From: Marinimicrobium hydrolyticum
Lineage (GTDB): Bacteria > Pseudomonadota > Gammaproteobacteria > Pseudomonadales > Cellvibrionaceae
Assembly (NCBI RefSeq): GCF_030848505.1
Contig: NZ_JAVDDU010000004.1
Location: 1-64,000 of the forward strand
Direction of reading: 5' to 3'
DNA length: 64,000 nucleotides
Shown here: positions 15,643-24,444 of the stretch, in pieces
Position numbering within the stretch: the first letter of the stretch is position 1
Layout of the letters: each line of letters begins with the position of its first letter
Notes under the pieces: generated by a model
What the model saw: the letters and a program-made list of their open reading frames with translations, nothing else
The model's database searches: none
What the model was told of the DNA's origin: nothing
Program-made: the position numbers and the translations under genes

Positions 15643-16740
15643 ATGGCTTCGACCTCAGTACGCCTCGCCCACCGCGATGACCTCAGCGCCCTGGTTGCGC
15701 TGGAGAATCAGTGCTTTGAACACGACCGGCTGAGCACCCGCAGCTTTCGCTACTTTTTGACCAAAAGCCAAGCCGAAATCTGGGTAACCGGCACCCCCAT
15801 CAACGCCTACGGTTTGGTGCTGTTTCACCGCGGCACCTCTTTGGCACGCATTTACTCATTGGCGGTACACCCCGAGGCCCGCGGCCAAGGGCTCGCTCGA
15901 CAGCTGGTGGAAGCCATGGAGCGATCGGCGGTGGAGCACGACATCCTGTTTATCCGCCTGGAAGTTGCCGATGACAACCACGGCGCCCTGAGCTTGTATC
16001 GAGCCCTGGGCTACGAGCCTATTCGGCGCTTGCAGCGCTACTATGAAGATGGCAACGACGGCTTACGCATGGAGAAGCGGTTGCAATTGGACCGACCTAA
16101 ACCACCGAACCTGCCCTACTATGCGCAAACGACCGAGTTCACCTGCGGCCCCGCAGCGCTTCTAATGGCTGCTAAAAAGCTCAACGATCGCCAAGCACTC
16201 AATCAGATTGAAGAACTCAACATTTGGCGTGAAGCTACAACAGTGTTTATGACCACCGGTCACGGTGGTTGCTCCCCGTTTGGGTTAGCACTGGCCGCAC
16301 AACACCGAGGCTACCAAGCGCGCCTTTGGGTATCCAATACGGACGCGCCCTTTATTGACAGTGTGCGCAGCACCAAAAAGAAGGCGGTGATTGAACTGAT
16401 CCACCAGGATTTCGTCGAGCGAGCGCAGCAAGCGCAGATTGGCGTAACGCCCTTTCCCAAAGACATTCAGACGGTGCAGCAAACACTGCGGGATGGAGAG
16501 CAGGTTATCTTATTGATCAGCACCTACCGTCTCAATCGTAGTAAAGAACCGCACTGGATATGGCTGGTGGGTATGGATGAGCACTACGCCTACTTCAATG
16601 ATCCGGACGTAGACAGCTACGAATGGAAAACGCCGTTCGATTCGCACTACGTACCGGTGCCCCTCGCCGACTTTGCCAAAATGATGAAGTATGGGCGCAA
16701 TCAGTACCGCGCCGCTATTTTGCTTTCGCGTAGTGACTGA
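15643..16740 (+). CDS. GNAT acetyltransferase fused to C39-like peptidase
   Basis: A 365-residue two-domain protein. Residues ~1-150 are a RimI-like GNAT domain (SLAVHPEARGQGLARQLVEA). Residues ~155-365 are a papain-like C39 peptidase: catalytic Cys in TTEFTCGPAALLMA, His in EPHWIWLVG and Asp in FNDPD, all in the right order. The combination in one chain, beside a RimK-type ligase, suggests acetylation and cleavage of the same peptide substrate that the ligase extends. The start ATG 15643 fits the GNAT N-terminus. No signal peptide, so cytoplasmic. Confidence 0.87.
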   Translation: MASTSVRLAHRDDLSALVALENQCFEHDRLSTRSFRYFLTKSQAEIWVTGTPINAYGLVLFHRGTSLARIYSLAVHPEARGQGLARQLVEAMERSAVEHDILFIRLEVADDNHGALSLYRALGYEPIRRLQRYYEDGNDGLRMEKRLQLDRPKPPNLPYYAQTTEFTCGPAALLMAAKKLNDRQALNQIEELNIWREATTVFMTTGHGGCSPFGLALAAQHRGYQARLWVSNTDAPFIDSVRSTKKKAVIELIHQDFVERAQQAQIGVTPFPKDIQTVQQTLRDGEQVILLISTYRLNRSKEPHWIWLVGMDEHYAYFNDPDVDSYEWKTPFDSHYVPVPLADFAKMMKYGRNQYRAAILLSRSD

Positions 16741-16765
16741 ACATGAAACGTACTAGTGATGACCT

Positions 16766-17104
16766 ATGACGGAACTATCGGATCTCCTTATTGGATACGA
16801 ACGGGAGCTGGCAGCACCCGAGGTGATGGAAGATCTCGCACGACTGGAAACACTTGTTGCTGACGATTTTGAAGAAGTTGGCAGCTCCGGAAAACATTCC
16901 GTCAAATCGGACCTGCTGCGCGCAACAGGTGCGAGGCCACAGTACGAACTCAGCGATTTTTCGGTTTTCCTTCTGGAGGAACGAACGGCGCTAGTGAAGT
17001 ACAGCGCTAGCTTTTCAGGAAAATTGTCATACAGAAGTTCGATTTGGATAAAGAACGGCAACCAATGGCAGCTCCGCCACCATCAATCAACTCTGGCACG
17101 CTGA
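16766..17104 (+). CDS. DUF4440/SnoaL-like protein
   Basis: A 112-residue cone-shaped NTF2-like fold. The N-terminus has helices with LLIGYERELA and LVADDFEEVGSSGK, where the DF.E.G.SG pattern is typical of DUF4440, and it ends in WIKNGNQWQLRHHQST, the usual final strands. Such proteins bind small ligands or act as simple enzymes. It follows the GNAT/C39 gene by 25 bp, so it may be on its transcript. Confidence 0.72.
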   Translation: MTELSDLLIGYERELAAPEVMEDLARLETLVADDFEEVGSSGKHSVKSDLLRATGARPQYELSDFSVFLLEERTALVKYSASFSGKLSYRSSIWIKNGNQWQLRHHQSTLAR

Positions 17105-17143
17105 TTGATTTACGGTTGAATGTAACAAGAAAAGGTAGTTGAA

Positions 17144-17671
17144 GTGAAAAAGAGTATAGCGATAGATATGGATGACACAGTTGCAGACACGCTGGATCGT
17201 CACCTGACTTGGTACAAGAGTGAGTTTGGAATCAGTCTGGAGCGGTCAGATCTGATCGGTAAGAAAATTTACGACGTAGTTCCGGAGCATCACTTAAGCA
17301 CGGTACGCTCCTTCCCCACACACCCAGATTTCTTCCGAGATTTAAAAGTCATCGACAATGCCATTGAAGTGATTTACGAATTGTCTCAGCGATATGAGAT
17401 CTACTTTGTTAGCGCCGCAATGGAGTACCCGCCGTCCTTTAACGCCAAGTACGAATGGCTCAAGCGTCACTTTTCTTTTATTTCGGATATGAATTACGTG
17501 TTCTGTGGATTTAAAGGTGTGTTTAATTGCGACTACCTGATCGATGATAGCTCGCGCCATCTTGACGCGTTTTCGGGTCAAGGCTATCTGTTCACATCGG
17601 AAAGCAATGCCCATGTATCCGGTTATGAACGAATCAACAGCTGGCTCGAGGCGAAAGAGTTATTGGGCTAA
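17144..17671 (+). CDS. HAD-family 5'(3')-deoxyribonucleotidase-like phosphatase
   Basis: A 175-residue protein with the HAD motif I IDMDDTVADT at residues 7-16 (nucleophile and acid Asp), motif II FVSAAME and motif III/IV DYLIDDSSRH. The short cap after motif I (HLTWYKSEFG) fits the NT5C deoxyribonucleotidase type, which dephosphorylates deoxynucleoside monophosphates. GTG 17144 has GGTAGTTGAA upstream, a modest ribosome site. Confidence 0.82.
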   Translation: MKKSIAIDMDDTVADTLDRHLTWYKSEFGISLERSDLIGKKIYDVVPEHHLSTVRSFPTHPDFFRDLKVIDNAIEVIYELSQRYEIYFVSAAMEYPPSFNAKYEWLKRHFSFISDMNYVFCGFKGVFNCDYLIDDSSRHLDAFSGQGYLFTSESNAHVSGYERINSWLEAKELLG

Positions 17672-17747
17672 CACCCACTAAATCTCATGCCTGGAAAGTG
17701 TGTACAGCGCCCCGCAGGAAGTAGATGAACATAAAGGACCTGACCGA

Positions 17748-18515
17748 ATGACACGGAATCAAAGCCCCAACGATAAAGTAGCCATCGTCACGGGCGCAAG
17801 CCGGGGGATTGGTGCCGAAACCGCGAAACTGCTGGCTCGCGAGGGCTACTCTGTGTGCGTTAATTATTTGAACAATGACGCCGCAGCTCAGCAGGTTGAG
17901 CGTGAGATTACTGAAGCTGGCGGTCACTGCATCACTGTTAAGGCAGACGTGTCCAGCTCGGTGGAGGTTGCTCGACTGTTTGCAACGGTCGATGAAGAAT
18001 TGGGCACTGTGTCCGTATTGGTGAACAACGCGGGCATCTTGATGCAGCAGTGCCAGCTGGAGGAGATTTCAGAGGAGCGTTTCCTGCACGTTCTACACAC
18101 AAATGTGATGAGCTGTTTCCTGTGTTGTAAGGAGGCGGTTAAACGCATGTCGACATGCCACGGTGGAACGGGCGGCGCCATCGTGAATGTCTCCTCGGGT
18201 GCGTCTAAAAGCGGATCGCCCAACGAGTATGTTGACTACGCCGCGTCAAAAGGAGCCATTGATTCGCTGACTCGGGGATTGGCGCTGGAAGTGGCGGCTG
18301 AAGGAATTCGAGTCAATGCGGTGCGCCCCGGTCTGATTTACACGAACATGCATGCCGCAGGTGGGGAGCCCGACCGGGTAAATCGCTTGGCATCGAAGAT
18401 TCCGCTGCAGCGCGGAGGCGAGGCGATTGAGGTGGCCGAGGCCATCCTATGGCTCGCCAGTGAAAAGGCCTCCTTTGTCACAGGTAGTTTTATCGACCCC
18501 GCTGGGGGCTTATGA
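17748..18515 (+). CDS. SDR-family oxidoreductase
   Basis: A 255-residue classical short-chain dehydrogenase/reductase. Visible: the NAD(P) loop TGASRGIG, NNAG, the catalytic Tyr-x-x-x-Lys as YAASK, and the terminal SFIDPAGG typical of FabG-like members. An Arg in the first loop and GASRGIGAE suggest NADP preference. ATG 17748 with AAAGGAC upstream is preferred to GTG 17700. The substrate cannot be read from the sequence. Confidence 0.87.
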   Translation: MTRNQSPNDKVAIVTGASRGIGAETAKLLAREGYSVCVNYLNNDAAAQQVEREITEAGGHCITVKADVSSSVEVARLFATVDEELGTVSVLVNNAGILMQQCQLEEISEERFLHVLHTNVMSCFLCCKEAVKRMSTCHGGTGGAIVNVSSGASKSGSPNEYVDYAASKGAIDSLTRGLALEVAAEGIRVNAVRPGLIYTNMHAAGGEPDRVNRLASKIPLQRGGEAIEVAEAILWLASEKASFVTGSFIDPAGGL

Positions 18516-18596
18516 TAGCTGATCTGGCAAGGCGGTTGCCAAGGTGGGGGTTAACTTCCGTCGTCAGGGAGACAACTAACTAAGGAACACTAGTGC

Positions 18597-19190
18597 ATGG
18601 AATGTATATTGCGGAAGGCGGAAGTAAACGATTGCCGGGCATTGGCCGAGCTGATGAATATTGCGGGGGAAGGTTTACCGGCTTTTTTGTGGCGAGCTAC
18701 CGCGGAACCCGGCGAAGATCTTTTGGATGTTGGCGCGCGGCGGGTTGCCCAAACTGAAGGCGCCTTTAACTATAAGAATGCGTATGTGAGCACGTCGTCT
18801 GGAGTTATTACAGGCATGGTGCTGTGCTACCGGCTCCCTGATCCGTATGTTGTCAGCTCGATATCAGATATTCCAGACGTCGTACAACCGCTGGTAGAAC
18901 TGGAATCGCTCGCGCCGGGCGCCTGGTATGTTAATGGCATAGCCACGGTTTCCAGTTGCCGGGGGCAAGGCTTGGGCCAAAAGCTTATGGCGCTGGCCGA
19001 GCAGCTGGCTATCGAAGCGCAAGCAACCACGGTTTGTTTGATCGTGGCGGAAGAAAATATTCAGGCCAGGAGGCTCTACGAGAAGCTGCACTACCAAGTC
19101 ATAGCACGGCGGCCGGTGGTTCCGTTTCCCGACTGCCCTCACATGGGGGATTGGCTGTTGATGGAAAAGACTTTGAAAACGAGGAGCTAG
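18597..19190 (+). CDS. GNAT-family N-acetyltransferase
   Basis: A 197-residue single GNAT domain with the acetyl-CoA loop ATVSSCRGQGLGQKLMALAE and the motif EENIQARRLYEKLHY. The start ATG 18597 follows AAGGAAC. A terminator-like hairpin begins at its stop codon. Substrate unknown. Confidence 0.82.
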   Translation: MECILRKAEVNDCRALAELMNIAGEGLPAFLWRATAEPGEDLLDVGARRVAQTEGAFNYKNAYVSTSSGVITGMVLCYRLPDPYVVSSISDIPDVVQPLVELESLAPGAWYVNGIATVSSCRGQGLGQKLMALAEQLAIEAQATTVCLIVAEENIQARRLYEKLHYQVIARRPVVPFPDCPHMGDWLLMEKTLKTRS

Positions 19191-19222
19191 CCGCCTAGAT
19201 CCTGCGTAGGCGGCTTGTGCTT
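19189..19222 (+). terminator. Rho-independent terminator
   Basis: AGCCGCCTA (19189-19197) pairs with TAGGCGGCT (19207-19215), followed by TGTGCTTTTT. It ends the GNAT transcript and faces the convergent GH5 gene. Confidence 0.75.
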
Positions 19223-19233
19223 TTTCTCAATGG

Positions 19234-20517
19234 CTATTCCGCATCCTGCCAGTAGGGAGGATGGACGTTGGCCCCGTCTATAAGTCCATCTAACGCCAGC
19301 TGATCCAGCACCGTGTATTCGCTCCGGTCCAGTAGGCTACCGGTGTCCCAATAGAAAGGCACCATGCCGGTGGCGATAGCTTGTTGGGTTACATAGTAAA
19401 AGTAATAGGCGCGGCTTTCCAAATGCAATTGCAGGTCATCGCCCGTGAGATGGTCGCGAACCATCGCACCGTATTCACCGAGAATAATCGGGATACCCTG
19501 ATCGGCGAATTGGACTTTCATCAGGTCAAACATGTCGTCCACGTATTCCTCTTCGCCCCAGGTAGGGTTGTGGGCCGTATCCGTGTCGGAGTGGTTGCCG
19601 TTACCCCAATAGAAGAACCGATTCCCCCAGGACTCATCCTGCTCCATAAGCGTGAAATTCCACGGGCTGTAGAAGTGCAATTCCACCATCATGCGCTCAC
19701 TCACGCTGTCGGTTGGCAGGGTTGTCATTAGCTCATGGGTCTGCTCGATATCGGTATACGGGCCTTGTACGATCAGCGACCGGTAAGCGTTTTTACCGCC
19801 GGTCGAACGGACCGCGTCGATAAACGTCTGGTGGGAGGACATGAGAACGTCCATTTCTTCCGCGTCGGCAACATTGGGTTCATTGGTGCCGGCAAACAAC
19901 AAGCGCTCATCAAAGTCGCGCAGTAGGGTAGCGATTTGCTCCCAGTAGGCTTTTTGCTTCGCGTTGTTTTCTTCTTGCTTGGCGGGTGTAACGTTGTTCT
20001 CCAGCCAGCCGCCGTCCCAGTGAATGTTTACTATCACGTACAGATCTTCGTCGATGCAGTACTGCACCACTTCTTTCACCCGGTCGAGCCAGGCCTGTTC
20101 AATTTCCGCCGTTTCTTGATCGGCGTATTGATCCCAGGATACCGGCAGGCGTATCGCATTAAATCCCGACTCTTTGGCAAAGGCGACGAATTCGCGGGTG
20201 ATCTCCGGGTTGCCCCAGTAGGTTTCGGTCTTTCCGCCCATGGCTTCCAGGGTGTTGCCGATATTGAGGCCGATGGTCATACGCCCGGCGAGCTCCGCCG
20301 CTGTGCTCTCCATCCCGGTAATGTCCGGCGCTTGGGGGCTGGTGTTGTAACTGGGTAGCTCCACGGAAGAGGGCGGTGTCTCAGGCGGTGGTTCGCTGGG
20401 AGGTGGCGTCTCGACCGGGGGCGTCTCGACCGGAGGCGTAGTACTCTTGCTCCCGCCGCCACACGCGGTTAGCGAAAGGATGAACAGTAGAAGTATCAGG
20501 TGTTTACACAACGTCAT
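19234..20517 (-). CDS. GH5 endoglucanase-like surface lipoprotein
   Basis: A 427-residue glycoside hydrolase family 5 protein, probably an endo-beta-1,4-glucanase or related mannanase/xyloglucanase. It begins with a lipoprotein signal (lipobox LTAC, Cys at residue 19), then a proline-rich linker (PPVETPPVETPPPSEPPPET) and the catalytic domain (TIGLNIGNTLEAMGG, acid/base in AGTNEPN, nucleophile in ILGEYGA, plus WNFTLMEQDESWG and FYWDTG). The linker would hold the enzyme away from the outer membrane. ATG 20517 is chosen over the longer frame because it starts the signal peptide directly. The hotdog protein and the membrane AraC regulator upstream on the same strand suggest regulated expression. 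Confidence 0.88.
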   Translation of the reverse strand: MTLCKHLILLLFILSLTACGGGSKSTTPPVETPPVETPPPSEPPPETPPSSVELPSYNTSPQAPDITGMESTAAELAGRMTIGLNIGNTLEAMGGKTETYWGNPEITREFVAFAKESGFNAIRLPVSWDQYADQETAEIEQAWLDRVKEVVQYCIDEDLYVIVNIHWDGGWLENNVTPAKQEENNAKQKAYWEQIATLLRDFDERLLFAGTNEPNVADAEEMDVLMSSHQTFIDAVRSTGGKNAYRSLIVQGPYTDIEQTHELMTTLPTDSVSERMMVELHFYSPWNFTLMEQDESWGNRFFYWGNGNHSDTDTAHNPTWGEEEYVDDMFDLMKVQFADQGIPIILGEYGAMVRDHLTGDDLQLHLESRAYYFYYVTQQAIATGMVPFYWDTGSLLDRSEYTVLDQLALDGLIDGANVHPPYWQDAE

Positions 20518-20530
20518 TGGGCAGACTTCT

Positions 20531-20977
20531 CTATTGGGAGGTGAGTTGAGTTTGCTTGAGCAAAGTGCCCTGGGAATCCGCAATCAGCGAGGGCTTATGC
20601 TCGCCCAGTGCGTAGACGGCGCTTTGATAGAGGGCGTAGCGGGACGAGGACGAGTCGATCTGAGCGGTTACGTAGAAGCTTGTGGCCGTACACGGCGCCC
20701 GAAAGTGCAGCTCTTGCTCGAGCAGTGAACAGATCCCGATAGCCGGCCTGGCGGCAAGACGAGCTGCGCAATCTATTACGCACCCCAAAGCGGCTCGTAG
20801 GTCACCGCTGTCCGCGAAAGCGGAATCGCGCGCCTGAAACTCGATGGTCACGGCATTGACAGTACAGCGGGTGATGGTCAAATCGAATAGCTGGCTCGCC
20901 GGGTGGCTACTGAGTAGCGTTTCCGGCGGTGGAATGTGCGGAATCGAGGAGTCTGTTGGCGCGCTTATTATAGTCAT
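20531..20977 (-). CDS. Hotdog-fold thioesterase-like protein
   Basis: A 148-residue protein resembling PaaI-type hotdog thioesterases: a hotdog helix region (AALGCVIDCAARLAARPAIGI), the strand ELHFRAPCTATSFYVTAQID and the terminal strand SLIADSQGTLLKQ. The usual Asp/Glu of the catalytic helix is not obvious. ATG 20977 follows AGAGGTACCC. It lies 14 bp upstream of the GH5 gene and 176 bp downstream of the AraC regulator, which may be a small operon or chance. The family call is by eye. Confidence 0.55.
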   Translation of the reverse strand: MTIISAPTDSSIPHIPPPETLLSSHPASQLFDLTITRCTVNAVTIEFQARDSAFADSGDLRAALGCVIDCAARLAARPAIGICSLLEQELHFRAPCTATSFYVTAQIDSSSSRYALYQSAVYALGEHKPSLIADSQGTLLKQTQLTSQ

Positions 20978-21153
20978 GGGTACCTCTGCAGTTTGAACGG
21001 GTGCCAATCACGTCGAAGGCTAGCCTATTCAAAGTCGCTGAGGATCCAGTAGCGATTTTCTCAAAAAACGTATCAGCCGGTAAAAAGTTGAAGTTATTTT
21101 TACGCAAATTGAAGTTTTGGTGGTGGAGAGCGGGCCGACTTGCCGCCCAATGA

Positions 21154-22326
21154 TTAGCTTTCGCTATCTTTGGGCGCTTTCTCATAGAGCGACTTGAACG
21201 TCCGGGGTGTGCAGCTGTACTCGTCTTTAAAGAGCTTGTTGAAGTACGACACGTTTTTGTAGCCCACTGAGTAGGCAATTTCAGAGACGCTGGCCTCTGG
21301 CGCCTCCGCCAAAAGCCGGGCCGCCTCAGTCAGGCGAAGCTTGTTGAGGTAGCCGGTAAAGGTAAAACCCAACTCGGCCTTGAGAATATCGTTAATCTTG
21401 GTGCGGCTCACCCCAATAGCGGCACCCATGCCTTCCAGATTCAGATCCGGGTTGGAATACTCTGTGGCCATAAAGCGCAAAATGGCGTCTTTGTCCTTGT
21501 CCCGTTTCGGCTCAACAGACAACTGCTGGTAAGCGACCAGGGGCCGGTCCTTGTGCAGTTTGCTTCTGAGGTCACTGACCAGTGCTTTGGTGTGCTGGCG
21601 AAATAGCCAAACACCAAACACAGCCCACGCTACAAGCAGCAGCATGGCCAAGAGATACATGTAGCGCCAATCTCGGCCGTGCAACGTTAACTCGTTCACT
21701 TGAACCCGGGAATCGGTTTCCATGGGGCTTTGAAAGGTGGAGCCAAACATGACCTTGGCCACTTTGGCTAAGTCATACCCCTTCATGGAGAGGTCAATTT
21801 CAAAGGCGTCTAGCCACCACTGAGGCATTTCCAGGCGGGTTAAATCCACTTCCACCTCGCGCCACTGGTCGCTGCAGGAAAAGTAAGCTGAAGGTGCGCG
21901 ATACGTGAAGTAATCGCCAGGTTCGGTAAGCTGACGGTCAAAGGTGAATACGGTAAACCCCAGTACATTAGACGGTGCGCATTTGACGTTGAAGGTCAGC
22001 CGGTCGAACGAAGCCAAGTCCTTTAGGGTAGGCTCGCCGCTTTGGTCCTTGAAGACCAGTGACAAAGAAGCCTGGGCGTAATCCACGGCGGGCGATAGGA
22101 ACAATTCAAAATCCAGGCTGTAGCTGGCGTCGTGGATCTCGACGGTGGAAAGGCCGCCGCGGTTACGATCGGATTCCGTTTCGGCTTCCCAGGGGATAGC
22201 GCTGGTGTCGGCCGGCAATAAGGGCCACTGCAGGAATGCGCGCTGCACGCACAGGTAGGCCGCAAAGGCGCTGACAATGAGCAACCCCAGGAGGACCAAA
22301 AGCGCTTTTTTATAGAATTCCAGCAT
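21154..22326 (-). CDS. Membrane-anchored AraC-family regulator with periplasmic domain
   Basis: A 390-residue one-component sensor. A membrane helix at residues ~7-28 is followed by a ~190-residue periplasmic beta-rich domain (two Cys: NVKCAPSN, YFSCSDQW), a second helix at ~226-245 (YLLAMLLLVAWAVFGVWLF) and a C-terminal AraC DNA-binding domain (ILKAELGFTFTGYLNKLRLT, then VSEIAYSVGYKNVSYFNKLF). The beta-rich outer part looks like a carbohydrate-binding jelly roll, so it may sense sugars released outside and act on DNA from the membrane. It sits upstream of the GH5 gene on the same strand, its plausible target. Confidence 0.85.
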   Translation of the reverse strand: MLEFYKKALLVLLGLLIVSAFAAYLCVQRAFLQWPLLPADTSAIPWEAETESDRNRGGLSTVEIHDASYSLDFELFLSPAVDYAQASLSLVFKDQSGEPTLKDLASFDRLTFNVKCAPSNVLGFTVFTFDRQLTEPGDYFTYRAPSAYFSCSDQWREVEVDLTRLEMPQWWLDAFEIDLSMKGYDLAKVAKVMFGSTFQSPMETDSRVQVNELTLHGRDWRYMYLLAMLLLVAWAVFGVWLFRQHTKALVSDLRSKLHKDRPLVAYQQLSVEPKRDKDKDAILRFMATEYSNPDLNLEGMGAAIGVSRTKINDILKAELGFTFTGYLNKLRLTEAARLLAEAPEASVSEIAYSVGYKNVSYFNKLFKDEYSCTPRTFKSLYEKAPKDSES

Positions 22327-22464
22327 GCGCGGAGGTTACTCTCTAATCAGCATTGCGCCAACTCTGGCAGGTTGGGCGAAGCGGAAAATTATTGCACAGA
22401 TTTCGGTTATAGTAACCAGAACAGCTACAGCAGCTGGACAACCAATAGCTTACAAGGAGTTATT

Positions 22465-22650
22465 ATGAACCGCCTATGTAAAACATGTTTTTCCTCTAGA
22501 ATGGGGGCTGGGATCGCGATCGGCGTTGCCGTGGGGGCTGGCTTTGGTGTGGCAACCGGAAATATGGCCCAGGCGGTGGCTTTTGGTACGGCATTCGGTG
22601 TGGCACTGGGAGGCCTTTGGTCCCGGCGGGCTCGCCGGCCTGAGCAGTAA
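22465..22650 (+). CDS. Glycine-zipper small membrane protein
   Basis: A 61-residue protein with AAGGAG 7 bp before ATG 22465. After a short Cys-containing basic start (NRLCKTCF) it forms two Gly/Ala-rich helices (GAGIAIGVAVGAGFGVATG and AVAFGTAFGVALGGLW) separated by NMAQ, then a basic tail. The pattern is that of glycine-zipper proteins; function unknown. Confidence 0.7.
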   Translation: MNRLCKTCFSSRMGAGIAIGVAVGAGFGVATGNMAQAVAFGTAFGVALGGLWSRRARRPEQ

Positions 22651-22691
22651 CTGAAGTACAGTCCTCATTGGTAACTTGAGAAAACACAACA

Positions 22692-23183
22692 ATGGACATA
22701 CGCGTTGATGACCTTCAAGGCGCTGCGGTTCGGGCGTTACTGGCCGAGCACTTGCGACACATGCATGAAATCTCCCCACCGGAAAGCGTTCACGCGCTAG
22801 ACCTGGACGGGCTCCGCCAACCGGGTGTTACTTTTTGGAGTGCGTGGGAACGGGATACACTGTTGGGCTGCGGCGCATTGAAGGAACTGAGCCCAGACCA
22901 CGGTGAAATAAAATCCATGCGCACCACGGCCGCTGCGCTGCGCAAAGGTGTCGCGTCGGCGCTGCTTAGCTATTTTATTCAAGAAGCTAAACGTAGGGGT
23001 TACCAACGGTTGAGCCTGGAAACTGGCCCCTTGGCCACGTTTGCGCCCGCACACCATTTGTATCAAAAATTTGGCTTCGAGCTGTGCGGCCCTTTCGCCA
23101 GTTACTGTGAAGATCCCCACAGCGTGTTTATGACGCTGCCCTTAGCGGAGCAACGGCTGGATGACATTGAGGAGTGCTGTTAA
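22692..23183 (+). CDS. GNAT-family N-acetyltransferase (YsnE-like)
   Basis: A 163-residue GNAT protein with the acetyl-CoA loop RTTAAALRKGVASALLSYFI and the YsnE-type motif LSLETGPLATFAPAHHLYQK followed by FGFE.CGPF..Y. Members with this signature include the enzyme of indole-3-acetate-associated clusters and general acetyltransferases. It is followed by another GNAT gene after a 5-bp gap. Confidence 0.82.
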   Translation: MDIRVDDLQGAAVRALLAEHLRHMHEISPPESVHALDLDGLRQPGVTFWSAWERDTLLGCGALKELSPDHGEIKSMRTTAAALRKGVASALLSYFIQEAKRRGYQRLSLETGPLATFAPAHHLYQKFGFELCGPFASYCEDPHSVFMTLPLAEQRLDDIEECC

Positions 23184-23188
23184 TTCAC

Positions 23189-23692
23189 ATGATAAATATT
23201 GAGACAGTTGAAGTTGTCCCTGAAGAGGACTTAACCCGGTTGATGCACTGGCGGGAACAAGTATTCCCTGTGGAAGGCCGGGGTATGGAATGGGCGCAGT
23301 CCACTTGGCACAGTGTCGCCTACGACGCTGGCGGGCAAGCGATTGGGCATATTGGTTTTGGAGCGTTTACTCTCTTTGAGGACTCGGTGGAACGCGCGGT
23401 TATTGGGGTTGGCGGGGTTGTAGTTCGGCCCGAGCACCAGAGCGAAGGCATTCCTGCGCAATTGTTTGCGGAGGTTCATCAGCAGGCGGAGCAGCGGTTA
23501 GGCTCGGACATTTTTACGCTCTTCTGCCCCCTCAGGCTCGTGCCGTACTACACAAGACACGGCTACGGTCACCACAGCGGGCCGGTACAGTTTATACAGA
23601 AAGGCGAACTGGTTACTTCAAACTTTGAGTTTATGCACCGGGATGGTTTAAGCCTGGACAGTGCAATAGAGCTCAAGGGCAACCCCTGGTAA
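23189..23692 (+). CDS. GNAT-like acetyltransferase
   Basis: A 167-residue protein with a divergent GNAT core (VIGVGGVVVRPEHQSEGIPAQL) in which the usual R/Q-x-x-G-x-G/A loop reads HQSEGIPA. The C-terminal half has LFCPLRLVPYYTRHGYGHH, the normal end of the fold. ATG 23189 is preferred to GTG 23174. It is probably cotranscribed with the GNAT gene before it. Confidence 0.72.
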   Translation: MINIETVEVVPEEDLTRLMHWREQVFPVEGRGMEWAQSTWHSVAYDAGGQAIGHIGFGAFTLFEDSVERAVIGVGGVVVRPEHQSEGIPAQLFAEVHQQAEQRLGSDIFTLFCPLRLVPYYTRHGYGHHSGPVQFIQKGELVTSNFEFMHRDGLSLDSAIELKGNPW

Positions 23693-23707
23693 CTAAAAAG
23701 CCGGGAT

Positions 23708-24241
23708 TTACGGCCGCGAAATAGTCCCCACAATATTTTCCGCAACTGCTGTTGCCGCTTCAAAATAATCCCCATGTTGAGCAACAATGATTAGGCGGAT
23801 CAGGTTCCCTTCAAATTCAAAGGCGTACTCCCGCCGGGATCGTTGTTCGTTCGGATAGTCGGCAATTACTACTTCGCGACCGTGAACGGTAGCCGAACGT
23901 GAGCTGAAATTTTCCTCATCACCAACCAACTGATCAAGCAGGCCACGGATGCTTTGCGCATTCAACGTCGCAGGCACTCTGGGGCCATTTTGCGTGATCA
24001 TTTCACCGGACTCGAAGCGAGTTACGCCAACCAAGGCGTTGGTTAAATAGTTGGGCGTTAAAATAAATGGGTCTGAAGTATCGCTGTGATTCCATCCACT
24101 GGTGGCAAAACGCACGGCGGGATCGTCCCGCAAAGTGACGTAGCCTTCAGCATCAACTCTTGGCGCCACCGAGGCTGGCTGACTGGCGCAACCCACCAAA
24201 AAAACGAAGAGTAACAATGCCGTGCTGGCGCAATACTTCAT
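23708..24241 (-). CDS. Hypothetical lipoprotein
   Basis: A 177-residue protein with a clear lipoprotein signal (ALLLFVFLVGC, Cys at residue 18). The mature part is beta-rich with no recognised family and ends AENIVGTISRP, similar in style to periplasmic PsbP- or DUF1795-like folds that bind small ligands. The stop codon lies inside a hairpin (GCCG..CGGC) followed by TTTTT on the minus strand, likely its terminator. Convergent with the GNAT gene. Confidence 0.72.
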   Translation of the reverse strand: MKYCASTALLLFVFLVGCASQPASVAPRVDAEGYVTLRDDPAVRFATSGWNHSDTSDPFILTPNYLTNALVGVTRFESGEMITQNGPRVPATLNAQSIRGLLDQLVGDEENFSSRSATVHGREVVIADYPNEQRSRREYAFEFEGNLIRLIIVAQHGDYFEAATAVAENIVGTISRP

Positions 24242-24444
24242 AGCGTCTCCTGTCAGTACGCTTACCCAAACCCTGAAATTCGTACAGCCATTGGCTCGAA
24301 AATCATCACCAGTGCGTCAAATTAGGCCGATGCTGTAAACCTGTCAAGACAAAAGGCCCTGAGGCGAGGCACGGCCAGAGCGGAGAAAACTGAGCGGCAC
24401 CCGGTCCAGGATCTAGGTAGGTAATAAGCGGAGGAGCAAGGGAC

